This document shows, piece after piece, positions 5,439 through 5,858 of a DNA stretch of 5,858 nucleotides (its first letter is position 1; each line of letters starts with the position of its first letter). The translations under genes were made by a program, and so were the position numbers. The notes below the pieces were generated by a model that saw nothing but the letters and a program-made list of their open reading frames with translations, was not told the DNA's origin and did not search any database. The DNA comes from Balneolaceae bacterium. GTDB lineage: Bacteria > Bacteroidota > Rhodothermia > Balneolales > Balneolaceae. The stretch is taken from NCBI GenBank assembly GCA_007129085.1, contig SKWF01000156.1:1-5858 (forward strand), read 5' to 3'.

Positions 5439-5858
5439 CTACGCTACGGTACCCACATAAACATAAGCAATCCCACCGGTTAGTGATTCCGCTTTGTAGT
5501 CACTAAATCCGCCGGACTCCTTCATGAGCTCTAAAAAATCATCTCCGGCGGGGAAAGCGGCACTCGTTTCGGGTAGGTAGGTATACGCTTCTCTATTACC
5601 GCTAATCCACCCGCCAATTGTTGGCATTACATGTTTACTGTAGAATTCAAACGGGTATTTTACGATTCCCGTAGGCTGACCAAATTCTAAAACAACAACT
5701 CTTCCACCCGGTTTTACCACCCTCGACATCTCTTTTAAACTAACCACCGGATCATCTACATTACGAATTCCAAAAGCGATACTGGCAACATCAAACGTAT
5801 TATCATCATAGGGCAGATCCATGGCATCAGCTACCTCAAAATCAACAACAAGCTGCTG
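5439..5858 (-). CDS. menG: Demethylmenaquinone / ubiquinone C-methyltransferase MenG (UbiE), partial, N-terminus beyond the window
   Basis: This SAM-dependent methyltransferase methylates demethylmenaquinone in the last step of menaquinone synthesis (or the benzoquinol ring in ubiquinone makers). About 139 C-terminal residues are present. The frame continues through the right edge, so the ATG at 5822 is an internal methionine: the codons before it read VVDFEVADA and join smoothly to MDLPYDDNTFDVA, the usual ADA-LP-D region of the fold. Diagnostic family wording follows: AFGIRNVDDP, MSRVVKPGGRVVVLEFGQP, FYSKHVMPTIGGWISGN, AYTYLPET, FPAGDDFLELM and the terminal LTGGIAYVYVGT. The SAM-binding glycine loop lies in the missing part. 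In a Bacteroidota-like host, menaquinone is the expected quinone, so menG is the better symbol. It is the first visible gene of the minus-strand run, and a 111-base spacer separates it from fabZ. Confidence 0.95.
   Translation of the reverse strand, partial: QQLVVDFEVADAMDLPYDDNTFDVASIAFGIRNVDDPVVSLKEMSRVVKPGGRVVVLEFGQPTGIVKYPFEFYSKHVMPTIGGWISGNREAYTYLPETSAAFPAGDDFLELMKESGGFSDYKAESLTGGIAYVYVGTVA

Noticed and set aside
5439..5822. A complete 127-residue methyltransferase starting at the ATG at 5822
   Set aside because: The frame stays open to the right edge and the preceding codons (VVDFEVADA) belong to the conserved fold, so this is an internal methionine of a truncated-by-window gene.

Overview
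The window looks like ordinary chromosomal DNA of a free-living bacterium from the Bacteroidota / Balneolota / Rhodothermota neighbourhood. The reasons are an AT-leaning composition, mostly AT-rich leaders with little or no Shine-Dalgarno sequence, a PanB with the SNVMAG...TTIPMTMDHMIYH wording typical of that group, and the absence of proteobacterial gene order. This placement is inferred from protein style only. No tRNA, rRNA, CRISPR array, insertion sequence or phage gene was seen. Every stretch is coding or a short spacer; the longest gap is 111 bases.

Layout from left to right. (1) Positions 1-1843, minus strand: a two-gene unit. A GNAT-fold acyltransferase of the YghO / bacterial-ceramide-synthase-like type is transcribed first, then 8 bases later a family 2 glycosyltransferase that runs off the left edge. 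Together they suggest lipid or cell-surface glycoconjugate work. (2) Positions 1844-1931: an 88-base divergent spacer that should hold promoters for both sides. (3) Positions 1932-3274, plus strand: a two-gene unit of an unrecognised 155-residue membrane-anchored protein and a leaderless alpha/beta-hydrolase that resembles Pseudomonas-type triacylglycerol lipases and has a visible Ser-Asp-His triad. (4) Positions 3279-5858, minus strand: a housekeeping run in transcription order menG/ubiE (partial at the right edge), fabZ, panB, surE. It meets the lipase tail to tail with only 4 bases between the stop codons.

The housekeeping run joins menaquinone methylation, the acyl-ACP dehydration step of fatty-acid synthesis, the first committed step of pantothenate (hence CoA and ACP cofactor) synthesis, and a nucleotide phosphatase. 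fabZ and panB overlap by an ATGA, so their translation is probably coupled. No clear previously undescribed system was found. The best leads are the YghO/BcerS-like acyltransferase beside a glycosyltransferase, and the unknown anchored protein paired with a leaderless lipase.
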